Part shown: one piece after another, positions 32,423 through 44,643 of the stretch
Layout: each line of letters starts with the position of its first letter
Numbering within the stretch: the first letter of the stretch is position 1
NCBI GenBank assembly: GCA_019155185.1
Contig: CM032804.1
Location: 15,409,822-15,473,821 of the forward strand
From: Beaufortia kweichowensis
Taxonomy: Eukaryota; Chordata; Actinopteri; Cypriniformes; Gastromyzontidae
Length of the DNA: 64,000 nt
Direction: 5' to 3'
Made by a program: the position numbers and the translations under genes
Notes under the pieces: model-generated
Seen by the model: the letters and a program-made list of their open reading frames with translations, nothing else
Database searches by the model: none
Told to the model about the DNA's origin: nothing

Positions 32423-33853
32423 ATGATGGCTCTTCAACACAATGTCCTGTTATTTCTTTGCATTTTACCCTTTGCTAATGCACTCTATAAGCAATGGATT
32501 CCAGACACAAATTTTGAAAATGCAACTAACTGGGATAAAGGCTCAATACCGTGCGGTAGTGACCAAGTGGTGTTTTTAGCTCAGAGGAAAGTGTCTGTGT
32601 ATGTAGAAACGGCTCACACCATCACTGGAATGAACTTGCCGATGGACGGAGAGTTTATCCTGGCACCTGGTGCTGGGTTTTCTGTGAGAGACGGTGGAGA
32701 TCCTGGCTGTGGATCTGGTGTTACGGCACAGTTTAAAGACTGTGAATCTCTGAAATGGTTCGATCCGTCATTGTGGGTGGCTGCGACCACTATAGACGAC
32801 CTGCACAGGGGTACGTACCAGTTTTCAGTCCACGAGGAGAGCGTCCCATGTCAGTTCGATGACGTTGTATTTCGGGAGGCCACATCATTCCGTGTGGATG
32901 TTTCTTCGAATCGTGATGTTTACGCGAAGAGCATCTCTGTACTTGGGAAGAAGTTCACCAGCAGCTCTGAGTTTTCACAGTTCCTGTCGTCCAACTCGGG
33001 CAAGCTGCAATTTCACGGTTCTTCATCCTTCAGCATTGGTGGTCCGGGCTGCAGCGACATCACTGGATGCATCTGTGATAATTCTGTGAATCGTGAGAGA
33101 ATCTGTGCAAATGTGAAATGTGAGTCACTGGATTGCAGGAAGCCTCTGCACCCAACAGGACATTGTTGTAATGTTTGTGGTGCCATTGTGAACGTTAAGT
33201 TCTCTTCAAACTTTAACTTTGAGTCATATCGCCAACGTCTTCAGCATCTGTTTCTCAGCATGCATAAATATGAATCTGTACAACTGGCCATATCGAAAGT
33301 GTCAAAAGAACAGAAGCTGCTGGGAGTGATTCCATTCGTAGCATCTCAGGAGATTCAGGTGGTTCTTCTGGATCAGAAGACTGGCCAGGAAGCGGGCAAG
33401 CTAGCTGAAGCCCTTGCTCGTGACATTGTAAAGGACGTCCACAACCATGGCTCTAACCTGGGCATCAGTGCTGCGGAGTTCCAGGCATCCTCAGGGGCGA
33501 GCAACAGTGACGTAGCTGGAAACAGTGCAGGGTTGGTGGCCGGTGCTGTGCTGGGCTCTCTGGTTGTGGTGGGTTTACTTGCGATCGTTATTCTCCTCTA
33601 CCGCCGTGGCGTTGTTAAAATACCCAGAATGCCTAGCATCCCCTCACTCAGCAAATGGAAGAACAGCAGCGATGTTGGTGAGCTGGGTGGCCCGTTGGAC
33701 CACGGCTTTGACAACCCTATGTTTGACAAGCCGTCTATGATGCCTGAAATACCTGGACTGTACGGAACAGAGACTGCAAACCCGATCACTCTAACCCAGT
33801 CGGGGGTCCATTTTACAAATCCTGTCTATGATGAAACAGACTTTAATGCATGA
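32423..33853 (+). CDS. amn: Amnionless, single exon
   Basis: Type I membrane protein that anchors cubilin at the apical membrane and drives endocytosis of protein and vitamin B12-intrinsic factor. The uninterrupted frame gives 476 aa. Signal peptide 1-20 (MMALQHNVLLFLCILPFANA). An N-terminal ectodomain starts 'WIPDTNFENATNWDKGSIPC'. A VWFC-like cysteine-rich module spans about 210-252. One transmembrane helix lies at about 368-392. The cytoplasmic tail has two endocytic NPx(F/Y) motifs, FDNPMF (429-434) and FTNPVY (464-469). The start is the first of two adjacent Met codons; either gives a signal peptide. Human AMN has 12 exons, so an intronless copy is striking. A DR1 element is 32 bp upstream, transposons end about 300 bp upstream, and AATAAA lies at 33924-33929. 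Confidence 0.95.
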   Translation: MMALQHNVLLFLCILPFANALYKQWIPDTNFENATNWDKGSIPCGSDQVVFLAQRKVSVYVETAHTITGMNLPMDGEFILAPGAGFSVRDGGDPGCGSGVTAQFKDCESLKWFDPSLWVAATTIDDLHRGTYQFSVHEESVPCQFDDVVFREATSFRVDVSSNRDVYAKSISVLGKKFTSSSEFSQFLSSNSGKLQFHGSSSFSIGGPGCSDITGCICDNSVNRERICANVKCESLDCRKPLHPTGHCCNVCGAIVNVKFSSNFNFESYRQRLQHLFLSMHKYESVQLAISKVSKEQKLLGVIPFVASQEIQVVLLDQKTGQEAGKLAEALARDIVKDVHNHGSNLGISAAEFQASSGASNSDVAGNSAGLVAGAVLGSLVVVGLLAIVILLYRRGVVKIPRMPSIPSLSKWKNSSDVGELGGPLDHGFDNPMFDKPSMMPEIPGLYGTETANPITLTQSGVHFTNPVYDETDFNA

Positions 33854-33923
33854 AAGATGAGGTATTACCTCCTGTGAAAATAACAATAATCTAATGGATT
33901 TGAAATGCTTGTTAAGATAAGGA

Positions 33924-33929
33924 AATAAA
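33924..33929 (+). terminator. Candidate poly(A) signal of amn
   Basis: AATAAA 71 bp after the amn stop codon. Confidence 0.5.
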
Positions 33930-36142
33930 CCTTTTAGCGTGATCACTAAAATCTGCATCTTAAGATTTAAACTACAAAACAACAAATCAATTGTATTAAC
34001 TATTTTAAAGACAGTTTGTTATATGTCATGGTGGAAAAAACTATTGGCCGGATTTTTATACCTTAATAATGTTCTTGATTAAAAATAAAAGCATGGCTAT
34101 TAAAGATTTTATTCTATTATTTTATTCTTATACTTTACAGTAGGAGCTGCTGAGTTTAACTAGCACATAGTCATTTATCACTAGTCAATAGTCATTTATC
34201 ACACAATGTTATATTTGTTGCCAAAACATTCACCTATTAAAAAATTTACCTGATTAAAAATCAGGTTGTACATAATTCAAAGAAGTACAGTCATTAATTT
34301 TTGGTTAAAGTTTGGATTTGGGAACTTCAAAAAGTAATGCTGGATTCTTGCCATGTTTTTATCAGGCTCACGATAAATAAACAGATATGTTACACTGCAG
34401 GGAAGCTTGAAACCACATTGAACACCAGGCACTTTTCATTTAAACAAAGAAGCAAACAAAACAGTTCTGACTATTTCTAGTAAGTCGTTTAAAGATTAAA
34501 GGTTTTATTGTGTGAAGCACACAAGATGCAGTTTGGAGTGTTCTTAAATCATGGGGTTTTATGACCCTTTTCCTCTTGTGTCAGATGGGAAATGTTGCAT
34601 GATTATTGCCCTGTCAACATTTTCACGTTCACATTTAAGGTTCCTCACTCTTGCAAAGTTGTTTGCTTGAAGAGAGGCATGCCAATACTGTGCTATGAAA
34701 CAAAAGTAGATTTAACAGAGAAGTTAGAATTTACCAAACATTATTTTCCAGACCAAGTGTGTAACCAGTCTTTTTAAAATTTCACATCTTGTGACATCAT
34801 CATCATCAGTTTAAGAATAGGCTACTCTGCAAGTCACATGATTATACTGTACATGACTTTGATCTTTCTATAATGATTTTCTCCATCCATTAAGCTACAC
34901 TGCAGACATTTAAAGTTGTATTTAAAATAAACTTTCCACAAATAACTTTCACTTACCATGAACTAACACTTATTAAAAAACAATAAAATCTTTTTAAAGG
35001 GACATTAAAAATATCTGTACACATCAAATGCATACATTCTTGGACATACAGAAAACACTTGACAGAAATAACAAGATTATACATGGTTGTTTAATAGTTA
35101 CATACAAACAAATGACGATGTAAATTGAGTTATAAAACATAAATGTATGGCTGTAATTGTTGTCTTAAAAACTGAGTGAAGACGTATGTAAACACCTGAA
35201 TTCAACATTAAAGAACCTGTTCTACTGCGGCCCTGTTTACTGACAATATGCCTCAGTTTAAGCCAGAGAAGACTTCTGTAATAACCGCAACAATGTCACC
35301 CGGCTGTAATGAAACAACAAAGAGTTCACTATCTAAACTAACTCACCCATGAGTAACACAACTCACCCAATTACTCATACTTGAGATATGGCCAGATACA
35401 TGTAAACAGTATGTGCAACATAATATGAATGCTTTAACAAATGTTCTTATACAGTACAGTCTCCAATAACTATAACATCAAATTCTTTGAATACATTTTA
35501 CAATTTATTATCCAATAATAGGCCATGTCATGTATCTAAATCTCTCGTATATTATCAAGAATACTCAACATATTGTGTACTACAAGTACATACTTTGTGT
35601 GCCCAATAAAACTCAAACAAAAATATCTAATTATATTTAGAAGTTGTCTTGTATGACATGCAGGCACAAAATTGACCTAACATTTGCCCCATGGGGGCAG
35701 AAATATTAGTAAGACTAAGACTACGAGTGCATGTAATAAGGAGTGACCTCATTTAGCTCTCTGCATTTGCCACATGACATACATTAACTAAGATATTACA
35801 TTTTAACAATTATTATACTTCATTTTCACTTCTTATGTGAGTCCTAGAGGTAATATTGACCTTCAGTTATTTTGACATTTAAAGATTTAAAAAAGCATTT
35901 GTTTTTTCCTTATACTAATCCTTTCTTTTATGTTTAGTCTTAAACATGTCTGTTTCGTTGGTCAAAATGTTTAAAAAACTTTACCCATCTTTAAATAAAA
36001 AACGTACAAGTGTACAATGTTGTTAAAAGATCCAGCAAATACTTTAGGGACACTAACCCAGTTATGCAAATAGGTAAAATACTCTTGTTTATTTTCTATA
36101 TATGTTTTTTCAACATTATTGAAGTAAAAGCAGATATTAGGG
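33930..36142. other. Intergenic DNA between amn and ush1g 3' ends
   Basis: AT-rich, no exon recognised. Short frames (for example 34592-34777) have no domain. It lies between the converging 3' ends of amn (plus) and ush1g (minus). A TTTATT at 36088-36093 could be the ush1g poly(A) signal. Confidence 0.55.
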
Positions 36143-39100
36143 TCATAACTCTGTGTCCTCCAGGACTCCTGGGTCATCTATGGTCTCCAATCGTCGCTGA
36201 CAGGTATCTATGATCTTTTTGCGGGGTCCCAATGGAATGTGAATGCTTTTAAGGTCGTCATCTGAGCATAGCAACAGGGCGTCCAGATCAATTTTTTCTC
36301 TTTTGAAGATGGGAATGAATTCATTCATGCTTTGTGTGGCCAGGAATACTTCCAGTGGACTTGTTTCAGGCTCATCGTCATCATCCAGTCCCAGTTCCAC
36401 CTCTTCCCATGGCAGCTCCTGCGTGTTCCTGTCTTGCAGGCTACGTGCGCTTCCGATGCTATCGTCGTCCATACCAGGTGAGCGATGCATTCGGCTGTGC
36501 AGGTGCACATTATCCACTCGCTCGCTTCCTGCCAGACTGCCTTCATCTCTCCGTCCAATGCCAAAAAGTCCGCCGCTCACATAGTTGCGACGGAAAACCA
36601 TGGTTCCAAGCCCTGGACGGTTGAAGAGCGAGTCATGACCCGAGTCGGTGCTGATCTCTGAGTGTTCCACGTCTTGCCCATGCAGGTCGGGTTCACTGAT
36701 GGCACGTGAGATGGCATCGTCATTGTCGCTTGGAAACATGTCGCGTATGTTGCGCCGGGACCGATCCTTGGGATTGACGTATGTGCCCTGCTTTAGGAAC
36801 ATGACGTCATTTCCTAGTTGTAAGCCAGACAAAGAGCGGACGCTCTTTCTTCCATCTTCATAAATCTTAAAGGTCCCATCACCTTGCTTCTTCTTCTCAA
36901 GCTTCTTCTGGATCTTTGTTTTGCCCCTGGCTGTGGCATGAAGAGTAGCCTACAACAACAAAGACATTCATTGTCATTATCAACTGTACCACTGTTGTGT
37001 ATGAAAAAGACACTAATGGTTCAACAGAATAATCTGAAAGGTGCTAATGACTAAGTGACTGTGATTTCCTCTACTTTTAATTATTGGACAGATCTTTCAG
37101 TAAATCAAACCTGGGAGTATGGCACACTAGTGGCGGTATTGTGTTGGTGTAACTTGCGACTCAAGGTGCTGCTGGTGTAACTTGAGAAGCTCATGGCATC
37201 AGAGACGGACACTTCCGTTGTCTCTCTCTGGAATTTGCGTTCCATACGCCGTCGGTGCTTCTGCTGCAGTTTGACGCATTCTTTGATGCGCCGTTCGGCA
37301 TCGCGGAACGCTCGGTCCTTTAGCTTGCTTACTAGTTTGGGGTTGAGGGCTGTCTGTTTGGCAGCGATGGTGTCAAGATAGCGCACGCAGTCCATGTAAT
37401 TCTTGGTAGCAGCCATATCCAGAGGTGTGTGGTAGTCGTTGTCCAGGCACCACACATTGGCACCGAACGACACCAGGAAAGACAAGCAGTTGAGATGGCC
37501 ATTGGCAGAAGCCAAGTGAAGTGGTGTATTCCCCCATATGTCGCACTTATCTGGGTTCCCCCTGAAAGAGGAGACAAGAAATATCCATATCAACTGTGGC
37601 ATTGAACTATGACCTCTGTATGTTGCGAATTGGGAGCATTTACGTTATATAATATGGGTTCTATAATATGGGTTACATAATACGTTATTTATAATAAATA
37701 ACATGGCTTCATAATTCACACTTGTGTGTGAGGTGAAACTGGACAAGGCTTGTCATTGTCACCTGTTCAGATCCTAAGAATAGCTGAGAGCACGCTAGCA
37801 TGTTTTTAGCACTGGCTTCTCATCCGTGAAGGCAAGTAAATAATGTATAAGTCTATGAAACTGACACAATTGGCAGTGTATGGCATATGCATACTATCAG
37901 CGGAGATGCAAAGAGATTTTTCTATTTCCCATACTAAATTTAGTGTGAGTCTTCATGAATTGAGGATGATACAGAGCAGTAATGCTGATCCCGAGCACTG
38001 GATCTGTAATCTGACCATCTGCTTGAATATGTGGTAACTCATTGGGTATCCTCTTACAGTACTAGAAAGACCGATAATGTTGCACCAGTGATGTCACACA
38101 AAATTCCTGTGTTCAGAACTAACAAAGATGCAAATCAGCATAGTAAACGGAACCATGTTTGCTAATCTGTGACCAATAAAAATGTTGATTCATTAATATA
38201 TTCAGTCTGACTGTATTTATCTTTCCAGAGCATTTATGTGCACAATCATCTGATTTGTGTTAAAGTGTCTCCAACCTACAGAGTTCAGGGTCTCTCTAAA
38301 AGTTTCAGTTCTCTAATAGGAAGTGTTTTACACTAGAGCTGCAAATTGGAGCTACTTTGTGAAACAATACACATTATACACACGTTATACACAATTCAAT
38401 TGGATTTCAAATTACAGTTGGATCATGATTCAAACTTCCCTTTGCTCTTGTCCAGCGGAAGCAACTTTGTAGCATTTGTTAAATTCATCTAAATCATCAA
38501 TGTCACAATTGAGCTTTATCTTTTTGTTTGCTCCAACTAGCACTGCCGAGCCTGATGAATATTTAATGAGAGACAGGTGAAGCCCTGCAGTGTTGCATTA
38601 TGGATGAGAAAAGCTGCAAGGTTTTCACAGTTAGCTAAGAGAGCTGTGTGCCTTACTGGGTCAAGCCAGAATTTGGATTATGACCCACTCACCTGCCTGA
38701 CCTTGATTTATGGCATACCAATGCTTCCATTCCATATATTAGCCCTTTATAGTCCCTATTCAAAGACATTAAGATTGTCTTGGACCATGAGATTTTGTTT
38801 AAATAAGAACACAAATGACTGCACATTACAAGACTCTTCTTAATATTATGATAGAATTTGCAACTTATTACTTTTCATCATACATAACAAATGACCACCA
38901 TATGGGTCACAAAACTTCGGTAAAATGTGTAAAAAAAAGTGTAGCTTTTTACTTATCATTACACTTGACCCTATTTTTATCCACTTCTACAGTGAGTTCG
39001 TATAGACTTTTCATCACACTATTGTGAAAAAACATCCACAAAAAGAGGATTCTTTGTAGAAACGTTTAAACTGTCGAAATGCTATCTTTTACTTAACATG

Positions 39101-40259
39101 CAGGAAATCACACGAGAGGCTTTCAGCGCTGATACACACAGGCTTTATAAGTCGCTTTGAGTACTGCGGAGGAAACCAGGTCAGCTCTGATTAAAGCTTT
39201 TGTGTGTTCGCATTTATCGGCCTTCTATCATCGGCAGAAACAGCTCGGCCTTAGATCAATTAATGAGTGACTGGTAATGTCATCATCAGTGATAAAACAA
39301 CTGAAAACAACTCAGTGAATTAGATTTCGAATGAATTGAAGTGACAAGGTAATAGAAAGGACAGTGTGGCAACACAGTCACTTCCAAACATTTACATTTG
39401 TGCAGTTGGCAAAGCCACCTACAATGCTTTTAAGGTATACATTTTTATCAGTCCATGCGTTCCCTGATAATCGAACCCATGACCTTGCAATGATCTACCA
39501 ACTGGGCTACAGGACAACCAAACGTGACATAAACCTAAAATAAACCCAGGAACAACTTGCCTAAACTAGAGAACTCCAAGGAGCTTTTTTAACATGATCT
39601 GATCCTCTCAGACAAAATACTTTTGTTGGTGTAACCTGTAATTAGGTTAATTTCTCATTGGCAATGTGTAGCCTAGTGTAATGTTAACATGACTTGTGGA
39701 TTAGTGTACTGTAAACTTCACAAGACATATCGCATCATGAGATTTCGGTTTTCGGAAATGTAATGGCAGGGATGCAGAACAGCACGTTCCACAACATACG
39801 AACTTAAACATAAACTCATAAGCCCTGTTCAAATCCTTCCTGACAGCATGTTCCACAACAAATTAACTTAAACATAAACTCATAAGACATGTTCAAATCA
39901 TTCATGACATCACATCAACATTAGGGATGAATGGTGACCAGAGCGCTGCGCAGTGCTGGTCCCTGCGTACTACGACGTGCGTACACATAAACAACCGGGC
40001 TCAAACTTCGGTTAAATCTACGCACAAACAGTCTCGAAGACATTCGTTTGATCGATAGGATCTACCACACGAGTGACTGTAAAGCCCAGTCTTACCCCCT
40101 CCCCACGACCAGCCGCAGCGCGTCCAGGTTGCCGTGGTACGCGGCCCACAGCGTCGGTGTCATGCCATCCTCATCCGGAGCGTTCAGATCCTTCCGCGTC
40201 GCTTCTTTAAGCAAGTCAAGGTAGCCATCACGAGCTGCCTTGTGATATTTGTCATTCAT
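36143..40259 (-). CDS. ush1g: SANS, Usher syndrome type 1G scaffold protein
   Basis: Scaffold of the hair-cell Usher complex that links harmonin, myosin VIIa and cargo at stereocilia tip links. Three coding exons on the minus strand: 40096-40259, 37111-37561 and 36143-36949, giving 473 aa (human 461). Exon 1 starts MNDKYHKAARDGYLDLLKEA. Three ankyrin repeats cover about residues 31-126 ('DEDGMTPTLWAAYHGN', 'DIWGNTPLHLASANGHLNCL', 'DNDYHTPLDMAA'). A basic central region with 'RRIKECVKLQQKHRRRMERK' follows. Exon 3 has 'TDSGHDSLFNRPGLGTMVFR'. A SAM domain near 400-460 contains 'KREKIDLDALLLCSDDDL' and 'PLGPRKKI'. The C-terminal EDTEL is the PDZ-binding end used with harmonin. ANKS4B is the alternative, but the CENT region and DTEL tail fit USH1G. 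It diverges from otop2 across about 1.5 kb. Confidence 0.96.
38450..38680. promoter_or_regulatory. Candidate conserved non-coding block in ush1g intron 1
   Basis: Higher-complexity sequence with clustered motifs (ACAATTGAGC, AATATTTAATGAGAG, CATTATGGATG), unlike the surrounding AT-rich intron. It may be an enhancer. Judged from composition only. Confidence 0.2.
39100..39330. promoter_or_regulatory. Second candidate conserved non-coding block in ush1g intron 1
   Basis: Mixed-complexity stretch including TTCAGCGCTGAT, GCTCTGATTAAAGC and GATCAATTAATGAG homeodomain-like sites. No coding frame. Composition-based suggestion only. Confidence 0.2.
39384..39525 (-). repeat. tRNA-derived SINE in ush1g intron 1
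   Basis: Minus-strand copy with a readable tRNA head: in reverse, TAGCCCAGTTGGTAGAT (A-box) and GGTCATGGGTTCGATTA (B-box), followed by a body and the CCAAATG-type tail. The internal pol III promoter is recognisable although mutated. Confidence 0.75.
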
Positions 40260-40881
40260 GGTGATCTCTAACTTCAGCCTCCATCACTCTTTCACGGTCT
40301 CCGTGTATCAGGTCGGAACCCTCTGACCATCCGCGGCGCGCATGAGACACTTGGAGTTTCCAAGGACACCTTGACAACACGAGGGTGTGGCTTTAGCCTT
40401 ATACCCACAAAAGTCCCCTCAATCTTGTGGTGCATGAAACTGGCCTACGAGTATTTTACATTTTAAAACGTTTAAGTGTCATGAAAAGTGAAAGCAAAAC
40501 ATATTGGTGAAACAATTTTATAAATCATGTGATGAACTACACTCACTTACTAAGGTGCCACATGGTATAGTTTTTACAGTATATATAATACAAGACATTC
40601 AGTTGTCTTGTAACTTGTTCAAGTTAAAATCAAGTCGGCCTAAATGTGTGTACTTTTGTGGCCACTGTATTTCACATTTTTTAATGTGGTGAAATACTGT
40701 CCTTGAGATGATCCAAATGAACGTTTTTTAAAACACAATAGAAAAACTCTCTGTCCTAGATGAATATTTTCATGTTTTTTACTATTATTCACAGCATGTC
40801 ATGATTTAGCCTATAATGCATATTGTACATTTTTACCCATTTTGTTCTAATCTTGTGTGTTTTGTGTGTTGTTTCTGACAG
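40260..40881. other. ush1g promoter side and spacer to the otop2 upstream exon
   Basis: The first 100 bp are relatively GC-rich (CCGCGGCGCGCATGAG near 40331) and probably hold the ush1g start site. The rest is AT-rich with no gene. Confidence 0.45.
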
Positions 40882-40955
40882 ATTGTGACCTTGTGTTATT
40901 CGGTGAATATATTTGCCATGAGGTGGCACGCTCCACAGAAGGCCAGCTATTCAAG
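40882..40955 (+). other. Possible upstream exon of otop2
   Basis: A 74-bp segment between TTTCTGACAG and a donor AAG|GTAACTC. Spliced to the acceptor at 41758/41759 (TTTTTTTCTGGACAG), its first frame stays open into otop2 and provides an ATG (40918), giving an N-terminal extension MRWHAPQKASY... before the normal Met. Its own acceptor implies a further exon upstream. It could instead be a chance pseudo-exon. Confidence 0.3.
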
Positions 40956-41758
40956 GTAACTCAAATATCAATATATATTTATATATTTAATATTATTATA
41001 TTGTTTTTATACTTTCTTTTTAAAAGCGCCTACTAACTAAAGAAATCTAAACATAGATGAGTAACAGTAGTAAATCTAAATCTAATCTTTTGTATTACAT
41101 ATATTGCTTGTGCTTGTCATTTTGAGTTTTGAAATCACTTTGATTGAAAGCACCTGCTAAACCATTTATAAATGTAGAAATACATAGCCAAGTAAAATGT
41201 TTCTTTTGATACTAAAACAAAACAACGCAATTCAATTGTACTGTTTACTCAAATATTTACAGTGAATATTGGGTGAGGTTATTTCAATCGGATATTTTAA
41301 TTATACTGAAAAGCTGATATAAGCAGAGCAAATAAAGACTTACTATTTTGAAAACAGGCATCAATATTTGTCAATGACTAAGAGCTGAGGGTATCCGATT
41401 AGCTCCACCGTCACCAAACAGAGTAAAGAGAAGGTACAGGTAGCCCTTCTGTCAAACACTGTTATCACAATAACCACGAGCAATTGGCTGGCTGTGATCC
41501 AGTGCAAGCAAAGGTGAAATCTTTGTAGACTTCCAATATTGCCTCGTCAGATTTGAGGATGCAGGTCCCTTAACATGCGGGTTACACGCAGTGCTAGACG
41601 TAAGCGGACGGGAAGACGCTGATTGGTCGGTCACCTGTGCGGGATTGAGTATTTATACAGGTTGAGGAACTAGAAGAGTTCTAATGATTTTGTTGGACGA
41701 CTGTCCAACTGAGAAGTTGCTTTAGACTTGCTTCATCTTGTGCTTTTTTTCTGGACAG
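40956..41758. other. otop2 5' flank
   Basis: No coding exon. TATTTATA at 41650-41657 is TATA-like, about 130 bp before the otop2 start codon. A consensus acceptor ends at 41758, so the otop2 5' UTR may be either unspliced from this TATA or spliced from an upstream exon. Confidence 0.45.
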
Positions 41759-41777
41759 CTCTGCCAACTCAAGCAAC

Positions 41778-44643
41778 ATGACAGCGAAAGAAGACTTGGA
41801 AGCCAGCGAGTGCCAGATATCCACCATCCAAGTGGCAACGCAGGGAGACACAGCACAGAACGCGGACAGCCCGACATGTGTGACCGAGGTCAAACAAGTG
41901 GAAAAAGGCCGCAACTGGGGATGGCTTTTGTCTGGATTCATCTCCTTAAACGTCCTGCTCCTAGGAATTGTGTTAGTCAGCGGAAGTGTCTTCAACGGGA
42001 CCCAGATTTCTTCTTCACACCTGCAGATTTTCCTCATCTTGCTTGTTATTATCACTACCATATGGATGGTTTACTACAAAGCCCACACATCCAGGGTGGC
42101 TAGTGCAGTACTATATAAAGATAGCCATGCTGGACCAGTCTGGCTGAGAGGTGAGTCTCCTCAAATACTAACACTTCTGAAATTGGTTAATGACAGAAGG
42201 CTCTGAATTTAATTAAATTAAAGATTTAAAAAACATAAAAATTCTAGTTAGTAAGACTCTGTCTGTCTCTTCATCAGCTGGCCTGGTTCTGTTTGGCGTC
42301 TGCAGTGTTCTCATGGATATTTTCAAGATTGTTTACTATGTGGGTTATGTACACTGTGAGTCAGTGGTGAAGATAGTGTTTCCAGTCGTGCAAGCCGTGT
42401 TTGTTATTGTGCAGGTAAGAACAAGAAACATTGAAATGAATCACACAATTTTTATTTACCCATTATATATTTGTTGAACATATATCTTCACATATTATAT
42501 TTCTGAATGGGGCACCGCACAACATGGATACGGTTATGAGATTTTTTACTTACTGTCACTTACGTGTTCACAATATAACTACATTATCATTACATAATAT
42601 TATTACATATTACGTTTTCAATTTCTGTTTGTTAACCAAACATATTTTTGGTATACAACAAGAAATAAAGAAAAAATATATTTTTATGATATTAAATGGA
42701 TGATATGAAAAAAAAATGAATGAACTTCCAATGTGCGAGCCATGTATCTTATATTTTGTTAATTAATTTAATTGCCTATTTTAAACAAACTCTTTCTACA
42801 TTTCAGACCTATTTTCTCTGGGTCCATGCTAAAGACTGTGTCCAGCTACAGCGAAATTTCACACGGTAGGTCTGACCTTCCTTCTTGGGTTAATGCGAGT
42901 ACTTTTGTTGCTATCTCTATGTCTAGTCTGTGTATTTCTTTTGTCTTTTGCTATCTTGACCACAGCGAGAGGTCAGGAAGAGAAAAAGTGATAGGGAAAG
43001 TCAAGCAAACGTATCACACCCTTTCAAACTTAACATCATAAAGGAAATGAGGCCTCTGTAGCCATAGCAACAAGCTTTTGTGACGTCTCACGTGTGAAGC
43101 AATGAGCATACATTTTAAGGTTAGCGCAAGGAAATGTTTGCCAGACTGAGGATTTGATAGGAAACCAGGATGTTGCGTTGGGCTTCTAAGAAACGGGGGG
43201 CATGCATCACTGTATAGTAATATTTACTCTCTCTTTGTAGTTGTGGTTTGATGTTGACTTTGGCAACGAATCTTGTGGTTTGGATGACTGCCGTGACAGA
43301 GGAGTCGCTTCATCAAACCATTGTTCCAGACAACTCTAACACTTCGACAACTTCCCACAGCTTCAATATTACATTAAAAGCAGCAGGTCAGTATATGCAC
43401 CTTCACAATCTCATCATTTGGTCATGCCATTTAAGACTAGAGTCGGTCAGTAAACCCGAAATCCCTATATAGAAATCAGCATGAATCTCAACACAAGAGT
43501 CGCTCTTTGACATTCTCTGCCCTTTCGCTTTCAGCCGAAAGTTGCAAGTGCATCCACGATATTTGCGACATCTTCGAGAAGGCTTACTATTACCTATACC
43601 CCTTCAATATCGAGTACAGCCTCTTTGCCTCAGCAATGGCATACGTCATGTGGAAAAACGTTGGCCGCCAGATGGACGAACCCCATGACCATCATCTTCG
43701 ATTCAGTCTGTGGGACGTTCTGTTGGGTCCAGTGGCCGGACTGATCATTCTGGTGGCAGGCCTGGCTACGTTTGTGGTGTATGAAGTGGACGTGTCTAAA
43801 GGAGACTCACACAAGACAGAGGAAGCTCTGACTGTCCATTACATCATGAACATAATCACCATCTTGCTGATGTCGATAGCAACTCTAGCCGGTTGTATTG
43901 TATTCCGGCTGGATAAGAGGGAGCAGGTGTCCGAGAAGAACCCTACAAGAAGTCTAGATGTGGGACTGCTGGTGGGAGCTTCTCTGGGCCAGTTCCTCAT
44001 CTGTTACTTCACTATAGTGGCCATACTGGCATCGGGGGTCAAAGGGAACGTGAACGGGCTCACCCTGGCATCTTCTATTCTGACTGTGATCCAGCTGTGT
44101 CTACAGAACGCCTTCCTCATCAAGGGTCTCCACCGAAAGCCTTTCAAAGAGACGCACGTGGCTACCGTCTTCGCTAATGTCAGGGCTATGCAGAGAGACC
44201 CGGAGAGACGGAGCAGCTCTATCGTTCCAGCTCACGCTTTACCCATCACTTTGACACTGCTTCAGGGTCGACTCTCCTGGAAGAGGAGGATCCTAAAGGA
44301 GATTTGCACCTTCTTGTTATTCTGCAATGTAATTGTAAGTACCTGACTTCATATCTTTTTATAGATGTAAAACAAACACACAGAAGATGTTATTGCATTT
44401 CCAATTGTGGATTGACTGTCTTTAAGACATCACAAACGGGTTTTCTAATTCTATTTATCGTTCGTTTTTTAGTTGTGGATCATCCCTGCCTTTGGAGCCC
44501 GGCCTCAGTTTGACAACACCGTTGGATCAGACATCTATGAATTTAAAACCTGGGTTGCTGTGGTGAATATCGGGATGCCGTTTGGGATCTTCTACCGTAT
44601 GCACTCAGTGGCCAGTCTGTTTGAGGTGTGCCTCGCCTCGTGA
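41778..44643 (+). CDS. otop2: Otopetrin-2 proton channel
   Basis: Twelve-helix proton-selective channel. Six coding exons on the plus strand: 41778-42150, 42278-42414, 42807-42865, 43241-43386, 43535-44334 and 44473-44643. All are GT-AG and in frame, giving 561 aa (human OTOP2 is 562). It starts MTAKEDLEASE. Helix-rich signatures include 'GLVLFGVCSVLMDIFKIVYY', 'VVQAVFVIVQTYFLWVHAKD', 'MLTLATNLVVWMTAV', 'YYYLYPFNIEYSLFASAMAY' with 'MWKNVGRQ', 'NPTRSLDVGLLVGASLGQ' and the C-terminal 'WIIPAFGARPQFDNT' followed by 'GMPFGIFYRMHSVASLFEV'. The loop in exon 4 has N-glycosylation-type Asn residues. OTOP2 is preferred over OTOP3 by length and ending; synteny (next to ush1g and hid1) fits either. AATAAA occurs at 44954-44959. 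Confidence 0.94.

Noticed and set aside
36243..36863. Plus-strand frames across ush1g exon 3
   Set aside because: Antisense shadows of the ush1g coding exon.
41452..42061. Minus-strand frames across otop2 exon 1
   Set aside because: Antisense shadows of the otop2 coding exon.
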